In this document: positions 11,264 through 21,659 of the stretch, piece after piece
How the letters are laid out: each line of letters opens with the position of its first letter
Numbering within the stretch: the first letter of the stretch is position 1
Assembly: GCA_022749755.1 (NCBI GenBank)
Contig: CM040447.1
Span: forward strand, 3,494,545 to 3,558,544
Direction: 5' to 3'
Source of the DNA: Azadirachta indica
Taxonomy: Eukaryota; Streptophyta; Magnoliopsida; Sapindales; Meliaceae
DNA length: 64,000 nucleotides
Position numbers and translations under genes: made by a program
The notes under the pieces: generated by a model
The model's database searches: none
What the model was told of the DNA's origin: nothing
The model's input: the letters and a program-made list of their open reading frames with translations, nothing else

Positions 11264-12640
11264 CTACTCCTCTGTTCTAAAATATTCAAGATGAATTTCT
11301 CCCTTCTCAACAGCTTCTCTGATGAAATGATATTTGATTGCTATATATTTTGTACGGTTATGACTAATTGGATTTTTTGCAATGGCAAAGGCTGACTTGT
11401 TATTGCAGAACAATAAAGATCCATTGTCGTGCTTTTCTCCAAGATCTTCAAGAATTCTTCGAAGCCATATACATTGAGATATAGCCTTTACAGCAGCAAC
11501 AAATTCTGCTTTAGCAGTTGATTGTGCCATAACCTTTTGCTTATTCAAAATCCATAAACATATTCCTGAGCCAAGAGAAAAAATATAACCTAAAGTGCTT
11601 TTCATGTCATCTTGACAACTAGCCCAATCGCTGTCACAATATCTAACTAAACTTGAGTTTTCAGTTGCCTCGTACAGAATGCCATAATCAAGTGTACCAT
11701 GCAAGTATCTCAAGACTCATTTTGCTGCGCCATAAACCGAGATAGCGTACTAGCTTCAAACATTATGTCAAGTCTTGTTGCTGTGAGATACAAGAGGCTG
11801 CCAATGAGACTTCTATACTTTGTAACATCTATCTTTTCAATGCCATCTTCTTTCTTCAACTTTTCATTTGTAATTAATAGAATTGCAACAAATTTACAAC
11901 CCAACAAATTGAATTTCTTTAAAACATTCTCTACATATTTTCTTTGAGAAATGAAAATCCCATTTTTGGTTTGAGATATTTCAATCCCAAGAAAATAATG
12001 CAAGAGACTTAAATCACTTATCTCGTAAGTCTTCATCATAGCCTTCTTGAACTCCTTTATCATGTTTTCATCATTACCGATAAAAATCAAATCATCAACA
12101 TACAAGGAAACAATAAGAATATGATCCTTTTTCTTTAAAATGCAAAGAGTTGGCTCATTTTGGCATCTTTGAAAACTTCTTATGAGCAAATACTTATCAA
12201 TTTCAGCATACTATGTTCGTGGTGCTTGCTTTAACCCATAAAGAGCCTTTCTTAACCTGTAAACTTTGCTTTCTTTTTCCTTCACGAAGAAACCTTTAGG
12301 CTGATCAACATAAACTTCTTCTTCTAACACTCCATTTAAGAAAGCTGATTTAACATAAAGTTGATAAAGATTCCATCTCTTTTAAGCAGTAAAGGCAATC
12401 AAGGTTCTTATAATTTCCAATCTTGCAACAGGTGCAAAGGTTTCATAGAAATCAATACCTAACTTTTGAGTGAATCCTTTAGCTACAAGCCTTACTTTGT
12501 ACTTTTGAATCCTCCATCTTGATTGGATTTTTTTTTTTAAATATCCATTTGACTCCAATAACTTCTTGGTCTTTTGGTCGATCTACAAGCTTCTATGTTT
12601 GATTTTTCTCAATCATGCTAATTTCTTCTTTTATTGCTTG
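11264..12640 (-). pseudogene. Copia reverse transcriptase and RNase H
   Basis: Reverse transcriptase carries the catalytic YVDDLIFIGND (about 12,105-12,070), followed by LHYFLGIEI and the RQRKYVENVLKKF-like region, ending near 11,710. RNase H follows (11,713-11,264) with YLHGTLDYGI, the catalytic-region DSDWASCQDD, TAKAEFVA and HFIREAVEKGEIHLEY. These are the last domains of copia pol, as expected next to the 3' LTR. The two best open stretches are in different frames. Upstream parts, to about 12,640, are broken by stops, so no complete polyprotein is made. Confidence 0.85.
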
Positions 12641-12957
12641 GACCCAAAGTTCTTGTTTTTCAGCTTCTTCAAAGCTTTCTGGTTCAATGTAAAAAAAATT
12701 GCATGACTCATACATATCACTCAACATTCAAGTTTTTCTTGGAGGAGATTCTAGAGAAGACAAATCTGTGCTTGAATTGGAGCTGAAGGGTGTCTGCGGT
12801 GGAGTTAAATCTTGCTGTGAAGTCTGAATTTTTTATTGTTCATGAAAAACAACATGAGGTAGCTCTTGTTCTTTATTTTCATTCCAATCCTAAGTAGCTT
12901 TTCATTGAAAATAACATCTCTACTCACGATCAGCTTCTTTGTTTCAACATTATACAA

Positions 12958-13695
12958 TCAATATCCTTTTGTGTTAGAGCTATATGCTATAAAAATGCAT
13001 TTTTGACTTATTTCATCAAACTTGGTTCTTTTTTCAGTAGGAATATGAGCATAACAAATGCTCCCAATAACCTTAAAATGCCTTACCGATGGCTTAATTC
13101 TACTCCAAGCTTTAAATGGAGTCATATTCTTCACGGCTTTGGTTGGACATCGATTAACAATATACACAGTTGTATGAACAGCCTTTGCCCAAAAACTTTT
13201 AGGCAAAGTTTTCTCACTTAGCATTGTTATGGCCATTTCAACAATGATTCTATTTTTCCTTTCTACGATGCCATTCTGTTAGAAACTATAACCTGCGGTG
13301 AGTTGCTTCCAAATGCCTTAATTTTTGCAATAATTTTCAAATTCTACAGAGGTATATTCACTCCCACGATCACTTTGAATGGTTTTGATGGTGTAGCCAT
13401 TTTGCTTCTCCACAAATGCTTTCAATTTTCTAAACTTCATAAATGTTTCTGATTTCTCCTTCAAAAAATAAACCCAAGCCATCCGAGAATAATTATCAAT
13501 GAATAAAAGAAAGTACTTGTGTTGATTTAATGATGAAGTTCGCGTTGGACCACATATGCCAATGTGAATAAGCTTTAACAGCACTTTTGCTCTCAACGAA
13601 CTTTGTTTAGGAAATGAAGAGTGATGTTGTTTTCCTATAATGCATCCTTCATATGGTTCTTCGGACTTTTCAATTTCAAGTAGCCCTTTCACCAT
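12958..13695 (-). pseudogene. Copia integrase
   Basis: The core shows DIGICGPTRTSSLNQHKYF-like residues (near the first catalytic Asp, with His/Gly substitutions against the usual 'HxDxxGP'), FLLFIDNYSRMAWVYFLKEK and the QSDRGSEYTSVEFENYC box (about 13,390-13,320). A C-terminal part lies at 13,236-12,958 (AKAVHTTVYIVNRCPTKAV and RHFKVIGSICYAHIP). A frameshift or stop near 13,280 separates the two pieces. Confidence 0.85.
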
Positions 13696-14043
13696 AGCTT
13701 TCTACTTCAACAACTTTAAGCCTTCAAAGTTTAGATGACAAAACCTTTTATGCCATAGTCGAGTATCTTCAAGAACCTCTCCTTTCATTGCAATAATTGA
13801 ATTATAATGAAAATTGATGGAAAATTTTTATTCTTCTCCATTTTAACATAAGCAATCACCAAACTCTTCTCTTTTTTATCATAAATATGCAGTCACCTTC
13901 TTCAAAATGAAAACAATAGCCATTTTCAACAAGCTGTCCCACATTGAGTAAATTTTGATTCAGATCTGGTACAAGTAGCACATCATTGACGTATTTCATT
14001 TCTTTTTTGGTTTGGACAACAATTTTTCCTTTTCCTTTTTGAT

Positions 14044-14330
14044 TTACACAATAGCATTTTCTAGTTTCACTTTAGGAGAAACCGTTGAGTCAACATCAAG
14101 AAAGATTTGTTCATTTCCTGACATGTGATTGCTGCAACCACTATCAAGATACCAGTTATTGCCATCTTTTTCTTCAAGGGCTGATTTACAAGCGTAGAAC
14201 ATGTTGCCATCATCTTTGTTCTCTTTAGATGAACTAGCTTGATTCGATGCTTTATATTTGCACACTTTTTCTGTGCGCCCAAACTTCTTATAACAATAGC
14301 ATTGAGGCTTCCCACGATACCAACAACTTA
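14044..14330 (-). pseudogene. Copia zinc knuckle and protease
   Basis: A damaged zinc knuckle (PQCYCYKKFGRTEKVC, with the usual His replaced by Arg and the second Cys displaced) lies at about 14,320-14,270. The aspartic protease signature WYLDSGCSNHMSG follows at about 14,155-14,115. Confidence 0.8.
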
Positions 14331-14442
14331 AAGTAGCATGGTTCTGCTTCTTGTAAATCTTGTATAGAGGTTTATTGTCATAAGCTACTTCTTTGTCTTC
14401 CTTTTTCCACTAGTTTTGCTCCCCTATTTTCTACTCCTTCTT

Positions 14443-15135
14443 TTATGACTTATGTGGTTTAGTGACCACCTTTGATTTAAAAGCACTCTCGGTAGATTGT
14501 TCACTACGTTTCAATTTCTTTTGCTTATGAGACTCTAAAGATTCCATCAATTTTTTAGCTGACAAAGTACTGATATCTTTAGATTCTTTTATCACAGTAA
14601 CAACATGGTCAAACTTTTCAAGAATGCTATTAAGGATCTTCACGATAACTTTTTCTTTAGGAACATCATCATCAAGAGATCATAAATGATTAACAATGTT
14701 AATTATTCTGGAAAAATAGTCTCCAACCAATTCAGATTCTTACGTCCTCAGATTTTCAAACTCCCTTCAAAAAGATTGAAGTTTGACGGTTCTTGCTTGG
14801 TTATCTCCTTAAAATTCTTGCGCAAGAATTCTCTAAGCTTGGTTTGCTATAGTAGCTCTTATAATTCTGGGACAAATGGCTGCAGTAACTCCACTATGAA
14901 GTTTTGAAAGAGCTCTTGCATTAGTCATCCTCAAGGCTTTAAGTTTCTCTTGTTGTGCTTCCATAAGATTATCTTCATTTTCTAGTACTTCAAAACCTTT
15001 GATAACAATATTCCATAGCCCTTCAGACATAAGCAAAGTCCTCATTTTCACTTTCCAAAAATCATAATTTTCTCCTCCAAATATTGGAAGACCAGAAAGT
15101 GAAAATGATGCACTCTCTCCTTTTGATGAAGACAT
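14443..15135 (-). pseudogene. Copia gag
   Basis: It starts with an ATG at 15,135 and runs to 14,833. It shows FSLSGLPIFGGENYDFWKVK and MRTLLMSEGLWNIV, the DUF4219/UBN2 form of copia gag. After broken frames it resumes at 14,643-14,443 (KILNSILEKFDHVVTVIKES). It lies about 50 bases inside the primer binding site, as expected for gag. At least one frameshift interrupts it. Confidence 0.85.
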
Positions 15136-15184
15136 CTTGATGTCTAAAGGATGAAAAACACCCTAAATTTGATCTTAATGACCT

Positions 15185-15198
15185 ACTCTGATATCACT
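15185..15198 (-). other. Primer binding site (initiator Met tRNA type)
   Basis: The minus strand reads TGATATCAGAGTA next to the 5' LTR, one change from the TGGTATCAGAG of most plant copia elements. Confidence 0.8.
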
Positions 15199-15201
15199 TT
15201 T

Positions 15202-15728
15202 ATTGGTTATTTAAATGAATTGTAAAGAAAAATAAAAAACAAGAATAGAACATTTGTTGAGTTGCTGTTGCAGAGCTCAATGTTCTACAGAAATTTTATT
15301 TCAATTTTTTGTTTTGTGTATTCAAAGATTTTTACTTACATTGCCATATAAATAACAACTAGACATGCTAGAAAATCAATCCTAGAGAATTTTAAACATA
15401 CTTCTTAAAGATAAAAATTTTAAATATAAACCATTGTATAAGAATTTTGACAGATTTATGTAAACATTTTATATTGACTTTTTATCTGAACATCCGTTAA
15501 ACATTTGACTATAACTTTCTCTAGAGAAATCCAAATTGAATACCGTAAAATTTGCTAGAAAGTTGACATCATGATCTTTCTAATGGTCCAAGCATGCTTA
15601 GAAATCATGCCTCAATTGATACAGTTTAAGTTTTGAAAATTATCCTCTGACAATATTCATATCCTGCAAATGTTGAAAAGTATATTGTTTGACAGCTCAT
15701 AAATGTAGAAAATGCATTAATTCCTATA
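15202..15728 (-). repeat. 5' LTR of the copia element
   Basis: Aligned with 10,635-11,169, with many substitutions and small indels, so the insertion is not recent. In the plus reading its ends are TATTGG and CTATA, mutated from TG and CA. Confidence 0.85.
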
Positions 15729-15733
15729 CATTT
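15729..15733. other. Target-site duplication, right copy
   Basis: CATTT directly after the outer LTR end, matching 10,630-10,634. Confidence 0.75.
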
Positions 15734-16290
15734 GTAATCCATCAATATTTGCTTTAGAAGGTTATTTTTAATGTTTATTGTGGTTTTTTGTTTGAATTTC
15801 TATGAAATCATTTTTCTTTCTGAATTAATACAGGTTTTGATTTTTTGATGTGTTAGAAACCTTCAACCCATCTTAAAGTAGTCTTCGAACCAGCTATCAG
15901 ATTTTTCATCACTATCAACATCAATTGAAGTAGTCTTAAAGAATGTTGGTTGGTGGTGTTGCAGCTTGTTGTCATGGTAGGTTTTGCCGTTTAACATCTT
16001 AAGAGAATATGGAAGAGATGAGAACAATATTTAACTGAAGATATCAGCTGTGATTTTTTCAGGAGTTTGCTGCCAGAAGATGAAGCAATAATTGAAGATA
16101 ATCTTGGATATGTAGATTTATCAAAATGTGATTTGGAGAAAAACAAATGGTTTCTTTTGAGTTTGGAGAAGAAAGATATATGTATACATATATGGAAGAA
16201 GAAAGATGAATTGTAGGAGATGAAGAATGGGGAAATTTTGGAAAGAAAAGAAGAAGGGAAGAAGGAATTGCCGTACACATTTTTTGTTTA
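15734..16290 (+). other. Mostly non-coding; possible orphan exon at 16,060-16,217
   Basis: After a 'ttttttcag' acceptor-like string at about 16,053-16,061 the plus strand stays open for about 50 codons to a TAG at about 16,217. It reads LLPEDEAIIEDNLGYVDLSK and KCDLEKNKWF. The composition looks protein-like, but I cannot assign a family or find neighbouring exons. Minus-strand frames here are Phe/Ser-rich and look like shadows. The rest holds nothing I can identify. Confidence 0.2.
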
Positions 16291-16292
16291 GG

Positions 16293-17179
16293 AAGAATAA
16301 CATATACCCCCTGATATTTCGTTTAATATCCAGATACAATCTTAATGTTTAAGAAAAGACAGATATCCTCTTAACTTTTATTTACTTAGTTGATCAGTTA
16401 GTTTATTATTATTTTTATCCCTAATCTTTTATACATAAATAATATGATATATATATTTTTTATTTATAATACTTTAATCCCTATTTTAATATTTTTCACA
16501 ATAATTTTTTTTTAAATATAACAATTTAATCTTATACTTAATATTTTTTCTACAATATACTCATGATTAAATACATTTTTAATTTGATATTTAGAAAAGA
16601 AAATATTATTAAAAAAATTTAAATAATAAGTTAAATCAAACTCATGTTAAAATTTTTATAATTTTTTTATAATAAATTTGATATTTAATTGTTAAAAAAA
16701 TTTTAAAACATATTTTAATGTTCTATTTTATATTAATATTTTTATTTAAAAGATTACAATAAATTTATTATATTTTTTAAGAAAAATTATAAAATATAAA
16801 TAAAAAAAAAAAAAAAAGAAAAAATTTAGTATCATTTGTTAATAAAATTAGTAATTAGATATATTTTATATTTTTATAAACCAATATAATTTAATTTTAA
16901 TTAAAAATAGAAAAAGAAAAAAAAATTTTCATTAAAATATATAGAAATTAACATTATTTATTGTTTATATTTTTATTTATATTTTCAAATTTTTTAAGAA
17001 AAATAATAAATTTAAAATAATTTTTTAAATAAACATATTATATGTAAAAATAAAACGTTAAAAAATATTTTAATTAAAATTTTTAATAATTAAATATTAC
17101 TACTATAAAAGTAAAATAAAATGGTTAAAAATATTCTATTTTGTGAGTATGACTTATCTCTTTATTTGAATTTTTTAAT
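16293..17179. mobile_element. Half copy of a long-TIR (MULE-like) element
   Basis: It begins with the family's terminal sequence (ACATATACCCCCTGATATTT, then 'agaaaagacagatatcctcttaactttta'). It follows the left half of the complete element at 43,938-45,780 up to the landmark 'gagtatgacttatctc' at about 17,145. There the collinearity stops and a second terminal sequence begins. No open reading frame. Confidence 0.65.
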
Positions 17180-18660
17180 AGAAAAAGATATATATCCCTA
17201 TAATGTTTAGCATAATAAGCAGAGATCTTTGATGTTAAAAAAAGACAGATATCTCCTGATGTTTACATAAATAGACAGATATACCACTTGATTTTTATTT
17301 ACGTTAGTTGACCTATTAGTTTATTATTATTTGTGTCTCTAATTTTTTATATAATAATAATATGGTATGTATTTTATTTACTTATAACACATTAGTCCTT
17401 ATTTTAATATATTTTTAAAATATATTTTTTTAAATATAAGAATTTAGTCCTATACTTAATATCTTTTTTCACAATATACTTAAACCTAAATACATTTTTA
17501 ATTTATTATTTTAATAAAAAATTTGGAAAAAAATATTATTAAAAAAATTTAAATAATGAGTTAGATTAAACTTATGTTAAAATATTTATAACCTTTTTTT
17601 GTAATAAATTTGATATTTAATTGTTAAAAAGTTTTGAAACATAGTTTAATTTCTATTCTTATATTAATATTTTTATTTAAAAGATTATATTAAACTTATT
17701 ATATTTTCTTAAGAAAAATTATGAAAATATAAATGAAAAATAAAAAAAGAAAAATTTAATATCATTTGCTAATAAAATTAGTAATTAGATATATTTTATA
17801 TTTTTATTAACCAGTATAATTTAATTTTAATTAAAAATAGAAAAAGAAAAAAATTTTGATTATTGTTATTTGTAATATATATATAATATGTATTTATTGT
17901 TTATATTTTTATTTATATTTTCATATATTTTTAATTTTTTATATATTTTATTAAAAAATTTATTTAGTCTTGAATATATTGTGAAAAAAATTAAAAATAT
18001 ATGAAAATATAAATAAAAATATAAACAATAAATACATGTTATATATATATTACAAATAACAATAATCAAAATTTTTTTCTTTTTCTATTTTTAATTAAAA
18101 TTAAATTATACTGATTAATAAGAATATAAAATATATCTAATTACTAATTCTATTAACAAATGATATTAAATTTTTCTTTTTTTATTTTTTAATTTATACT
18201 TTCATAATTTTTCTCAAAAAATATAATAAATTTAATATAATCTTTCAAATAAAAATATTAATATAAGAATAAAACGTTAAAATATGTTTCAAAATTTTTT
18301 TAACAATTAAATATCAAATTTATTACAAAAAAAATTATAAACATTTTAACATGAATTTAACCTAACTCATTATTTAAATCTTTTTTAATAATTTTTTTTA
18401 AAACATTTTATTGAAATAATAAATTAAAAATGTATTTCATTTTGAGTATATTGTGAAAAAAATATTAAGTATAGGACAAAATTGTTATATTTAAAAAAAT
18501 TATATTATGATAATAAATTAACTGACAAACTAACGGAAATAAAAGTTAAGAAAGTATCCGCCTATTTATCCAAAACTTATGAGATATTTGTCTTTTTTCA
18601 AATATTAGGAATATCTACTTATTATGTCAAATAGAAGAGGGTATATGTCATTTTTCTTTT
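17180..18660. mobile_element. Inverted-repeat hairpin element
   Basis: The left arm (17,180 to about 17,930) and right arm (about 17,950-18,660) are reverse complements along nearly their full length. Near the centre, 'gattattgttatttgtaatatata' is mirrored by 'tatattacaaataacaataatc', and the tips 'gataatgtttagcataataag' type are mirrored by 'cttattatgtcaaatag'. The right arm is slightly shorter through indels. The family is the same as at 43,938-45,780. A 67-codon frame lying across the centre of the palindrome is of Ile/Tyr/Asn composition and is not a gene. Such a structure would fold as a hairpin of several hundred base pairs if transcribed. Confidence 0.75.
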
Positions 18661-19026
18661 ATTTTGTTAGTATGATTTAGTAAAATACAACAATGTCCTA
18701 AAAATGTAAGTGCAGATATTAACAAATAAAGAAAAAATTATATTTTCATAGAGGGTGTTGGGTAATTGACTGAAACCAAGGGAGTAAGAGCTTGGTGTCC
18801 GTTATAGACTGCACGATTTAATACCCCACGCATAGATAACATTCAATTAAATTTATTTGGTTTTCCCATAAAAAGAAGAAAGAAGATGCAGTAATACTTA
18901 CTTAATCCCTGCAGGAAAGTATGCCATTTATGCTAATTAATAAAAAAAGAGATTTTAGGGTAAATGTATTGTAACTGTTCCAAAAACATTTAACGATAGT
19001 CCCTACATATTAATAACACCACCCAA
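18661..19026. other. Upstream region of the double-domain gene
   Basis: No coding sequence. It presumably holds the promoter of the gene at 19,098. No specific upstream elements can be claimed beyond the TATA box listed next. Confidence 0.4.
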
Positions 19027-19035
19027 CTATAAATT
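19027..19035 (+). promoter_or_regulatory. TATA box
   Basis: CTATAAATT lies about 70 bases before the start codon. Transcription about 30 bases downstream would leave a leader of about 40 nt. Confidence 0.55.
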
Positions 19036-19097
19036 CCTCTCAATCCCTGCAATACCAAATCACAGAACACAAAACAATTTTCCATTCCCCTGTTTAG

Positions 19098-19766
19098 ATG
19101 GCAAAATCATCCCCAAATAACACAGTTCCAATGTTGATTGCTGTGTGCATAGCAATGCTGGTCACGACAGGATTGGGGGAACTGACAGCAACAAACCAAT
19201 TCATCCAGATTCCAGGCTTATTAACGCCCATACCCGATGTCATAAAGTGCTGGTCTTCTCTGACAAGCATTCCAAGTTGTCTCACTGAGATCTATGGTTC
19301 ATTTTTGCTCGGCCAAATTGGCAAAATTGGTCCTGTTTGTTGCGGAGCCATCAATAAAATCAACGACAGTTGTTGGCCCAACATGTTCCCAATGAACCCA
19401 TTTTTCCCTCCACTGCTCAAGAATTTTTGTGCTGCACCTCCACCTCTTGCAGTTGGAGCCAGAAAGTTCTCCGGGCAAAAACTATTAATCCCATTCCCAC
19501 GTTTCCCCGTAAACGTGACTGAAATCAAGGAATGCTGGTCACCGATTACAAGCACAGAAGGGTGTACTTTAGAAGTTTATAAATCACTCACCGGTGGCCA
19601 TAGTGCCGCTAGTATCAGCCCTGCTTGTTGCAAGCGTGTTCTTGGAATCAAGAAAAAGTGCTGGCATAAGATGTTACCATTTAATCCATTCTTCCCTCCA
19701 TTGCTGAAGGGCACTTGTTCCGAGGTCATTGCGGCTGTACCAACACCAACACCAAAAGCTGTTTGA
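19098..19766 (+). CDS. Secreted protein with two prolamin-like (ECA1/EC1-type) domains
   Basis: A complete intronless frame of 222 residues. Residues 1-28 form a signal peptide with a hydrophobic core (MLIAVCIAMLVTTGL). Two six-cysteine domains of the plant prolamin-like family follow. Domain 1 has Cys 51, 61, 81, 82, 92 and 111. Domain 2 has Cys 146, 156, 177, 178, 188 and 207. Spacing is nearly identical: C-x9-C-x19/20-CC-x9-C-x18-C, with CWSS/CWSP openings and NPFFPPLLK before the last Cys in both. A Pro/Thr-rich tail ends the protein. The family includes egg-cell-secreted (EC1) and ECA1 gametogenesis proteins, usually single-domain, extracellular and disulfide-stabilised, so a reproductive or cell-signalling role is an inference. 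The ATG is chosen because it directly precedes the signal peptide and follows a TATA box by about 70 bases. All twelve cysteines are present and the frame is undamaged, so this is the most convincing functional gene in the window. Confidence 0.9.
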   Translation: MAKSSPNNTVPMLIAVCIAMLVTTGLGELTATNQFIQIPGLLTPIPDVIKCWSSLTSIPSCLTEIYGSFLLGQIGKIGPVCCGAINKINDSCWPNMFPMNPFFPPLLKNFCAAPPPLAVGARKFSGQKLLIPFPRFPVNVTEIKECWSPITSTEGCTLEVYKSLTGGHSAASISPACCKRVLGIKKKCWHKMLPFNPFFPPLLKGTCSEVIAAVPTPTPKAV

Positions 19767-19903
19767 ACTACGTTGAAGTAGTTCCAAGCCTTAACTTGAG
19801 CTTGAATTAATCCTATAGAACTATCTAGGATCTTGGTTAAGTACTAATTATTAAGGAATTACTAGATTTTCTTTTTTCCGATTAGCTGGAGAAGATGATT
19901 TGA

Positions 19904-19987
19904 ATTCTTACTTGCTGCAGAGGTAAATTAAGGCTGTCATTTTTCATTCTTACTTGCTACAAAAGTAAATTAAGACTGTCAGTTTAT
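19904..19987 (+). repeat. 2 x 42-bp tandem duplication in the 3' flank
   Basis: 'attcttacttgct-ca-a-gtaaattaag-ctgtca' occurs twice, offset by 42 bases, 138 bases after the stop codon of the double-domain gene. Confidence 0.75.
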
Positions 19988-20750
19988 ACATATAAAAGGG
20001 AGAATGCACAATTTCCATCGAACTTTAGAGCTAATGCCCATTATTTTTTCTAATACATCATCACCATTTGAACTTTAAATTTTTTCGGTATTACCCTTCA
20101 ATAAATCATTGAACCACACCCAATTGAACCGATTTTTTTTTTTTAATTGTGAAATAAATATTAGTTGTGGGGATTCTAACCTTAAAACATCATAAATCAT
20201 ACCAACACCTATACCACTCCACCAAAATGACTTTTGTTAATAGCTTATCCAATCTTTAATAAATATCTCTTTTCAAAACCCATAATAAATTCTATTAAAA
20301 ATAAAAATTACTTTTATTAGGGTAAAAAATTTTATAATTTAAAAATACTTTTATAATCATTAAAATTTATAAAATTATTCTAAAAAATTACTAATGATAA
20401 TAATTTAAAATTTTATAATATTTTAAAATAATTGTTAAAGAAAATAAATCTAATGTATGATAAAAATAAAAATTGTTTTGAAACTATTATTAATGATAAT
20501 AATATAATTTTAAATTATTTTATAAAATTATTCTAAAATCATCATTAATTATAATAATTTCATAAATTTATAATATTTCTAAAATTATTATGGAAAATAA
20601 ATCGAATTTATTGTAAAATTAAAATTATTATGAAATCATTATTGAGTTTTATAATTTAATGATAATAGTATTTTAAATTCAAAATATTTAAAAATTTTAA
20701 TGATTATAAAACTATTTTTAAATTATAAATTTTTTAATATTAGAAAATAT
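19988..20750. other. AT-rich intergenic stretch
   Basis: 20,000-20,230 contains wording ('gggagaatgcacaatttccatcgaacttt') that looks like the end of a MITE, but no partner end was found. 20,280-20,750 is very AT-rich with repeated 'aatgataataat' and 'aaattat' words. No gene is seen. Confidence 0.4.
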
Positions 20751-21638
20751 TGTATGAAGATCCTTTAATGATGACGTGGCATTCATGGCTCCAAAAGTAA
20801 ATACCCATGTGGTAGAAAATAAGATATGCAATCAAGGCACGCGAGGGGCAAGTGAGTTTCAAGGGTTCAGCTCGAATACATGACCGAACCACCACAGTAT
20901 AGCCTATATCTTAGTCTACAAGCTTCACATTTAAACATGTAATTTGAACCCTTAGAGGGCAGCAATTCAAAGAATAGATCCTATAGTGCCACATTTGCAG
21001 TCACAAGTGCCACAACTAAAAAGGCTTTAATCCCAAATGACGGACATAGGAGTTACTGCAAGAACATGCGAAAGTGAGGCCACCTGAGCCTCTATCCAAC
21101 AATAGCCAATGAGTAAACGACACCTAAAATAAAGGACAATTTAGTCTTCGTGTCTTTGCCATGAAATGAGTACACAAAGATGAAAGTTTGATCGACAGGA
21201 CAATTCTTATGATGATTAGTACAATGGTTGCGTAAAGAAAATTTTCGGAGGGAAACTCCTTTCTCCTATGAATATATAAACCCCAAGCTTTTCTAAGTAA
21301 AGGGTTCAATTTTCTGAATATACTTTCTTTTATTTTCAAGAACATATATATGATCATTGAGCTTTTAGTTGAACAATTATCCTATATACATTTGCCTAAC
21401 TTGGGCATTGGAAGAGGTTCATTGAAAACACCACTGGTGCCCACTAACCATTTTCTAACTTGCAACTACATACCAAGGCGAGATCCTGGAGTAGTTTTCA
21501 CCAAATCTAGTTACTTGCCGAGGTGACACCATTATTCTGTCTTGGACATACTTTCCTACCAGTACAAATAGTGTTTGTTGACAGGAGTTTGTCCTACATG
21601 GAATACACGTGGCGGGGAGTCAAATTTCAACATCAACA
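20751..21638 (+). repeat. 5' LTR of the Tat-type element
   Basis: The inner end is fixed by 'caacatcaaca' directly before the primer binding site. The outer start (TGTATGAAG at 20,751) is a guess. A TATA box (GAATATATAAACC) at about 21,267-21,279 fits an LTR promoter. Confidence 0.5.
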
Positions 21639-21639
21639 T

Positions 21640-21657
21640 TTGACGTTGTTTGTGGGG
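21640..21657 (+). other. Primer binding site of the Tat-type element
   Basis: TGACGTTGTTTGTGGGGA, a mutated form of the TGGCGCCGTCTGTGGGGA type of site used by plant gypsy elements, directly after the LTR end. Confidence 0.65.
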
Positions 21658-21659
21658 AG

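Larger units (their letters stand above)
10635..15728 (-). mobile_element. Full-length Ty1/copia retrotransposon (degenerate)
   Basis: The element is about 5.1 kb, within the copia range, with two LTRs of about 535 and 527 bp, a primer binding site and a polypurine tract. The domain order is copia type: gag, protease, integrase, reverse transcriptase, RNase H. A 5-bp direct repeat CATTT flanks it (10,630-10,634 and 15,729-15,733), which shows it is an original insertion. The outer ends of the 5' LTR have mutated from TG/CA to TA/TA on the + strand reading. Numerous stops and shifts indicate that it is not autonomous. Confidence 0.9.

Noticed and set aside
15991..16339. Overlapping Phe/Ser-rich minus-strand frames
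   Set aside because: Three overlapping frames of low-complexity composition from a purine-rich plus strand. None has a recognisable domain.
17866..18069. 67-codon frame across the hairpin centre
   Set aside because: It is an AT-rich frame created by the palindrome, composed of Ile, Tyr, Asn and Lys, with no conserved motif.
19292..19555. Minus-strand frames opposite the double-domain gene
   Set aside because: They are shadows of the cysteine-rich coding sequence, which has clear domain structure on the + strand.
20000..20230. Possible MITE end near 20,010
   Set aside because: The wording looked like a MITE terminus, but no inverted partner or target duplication was found.
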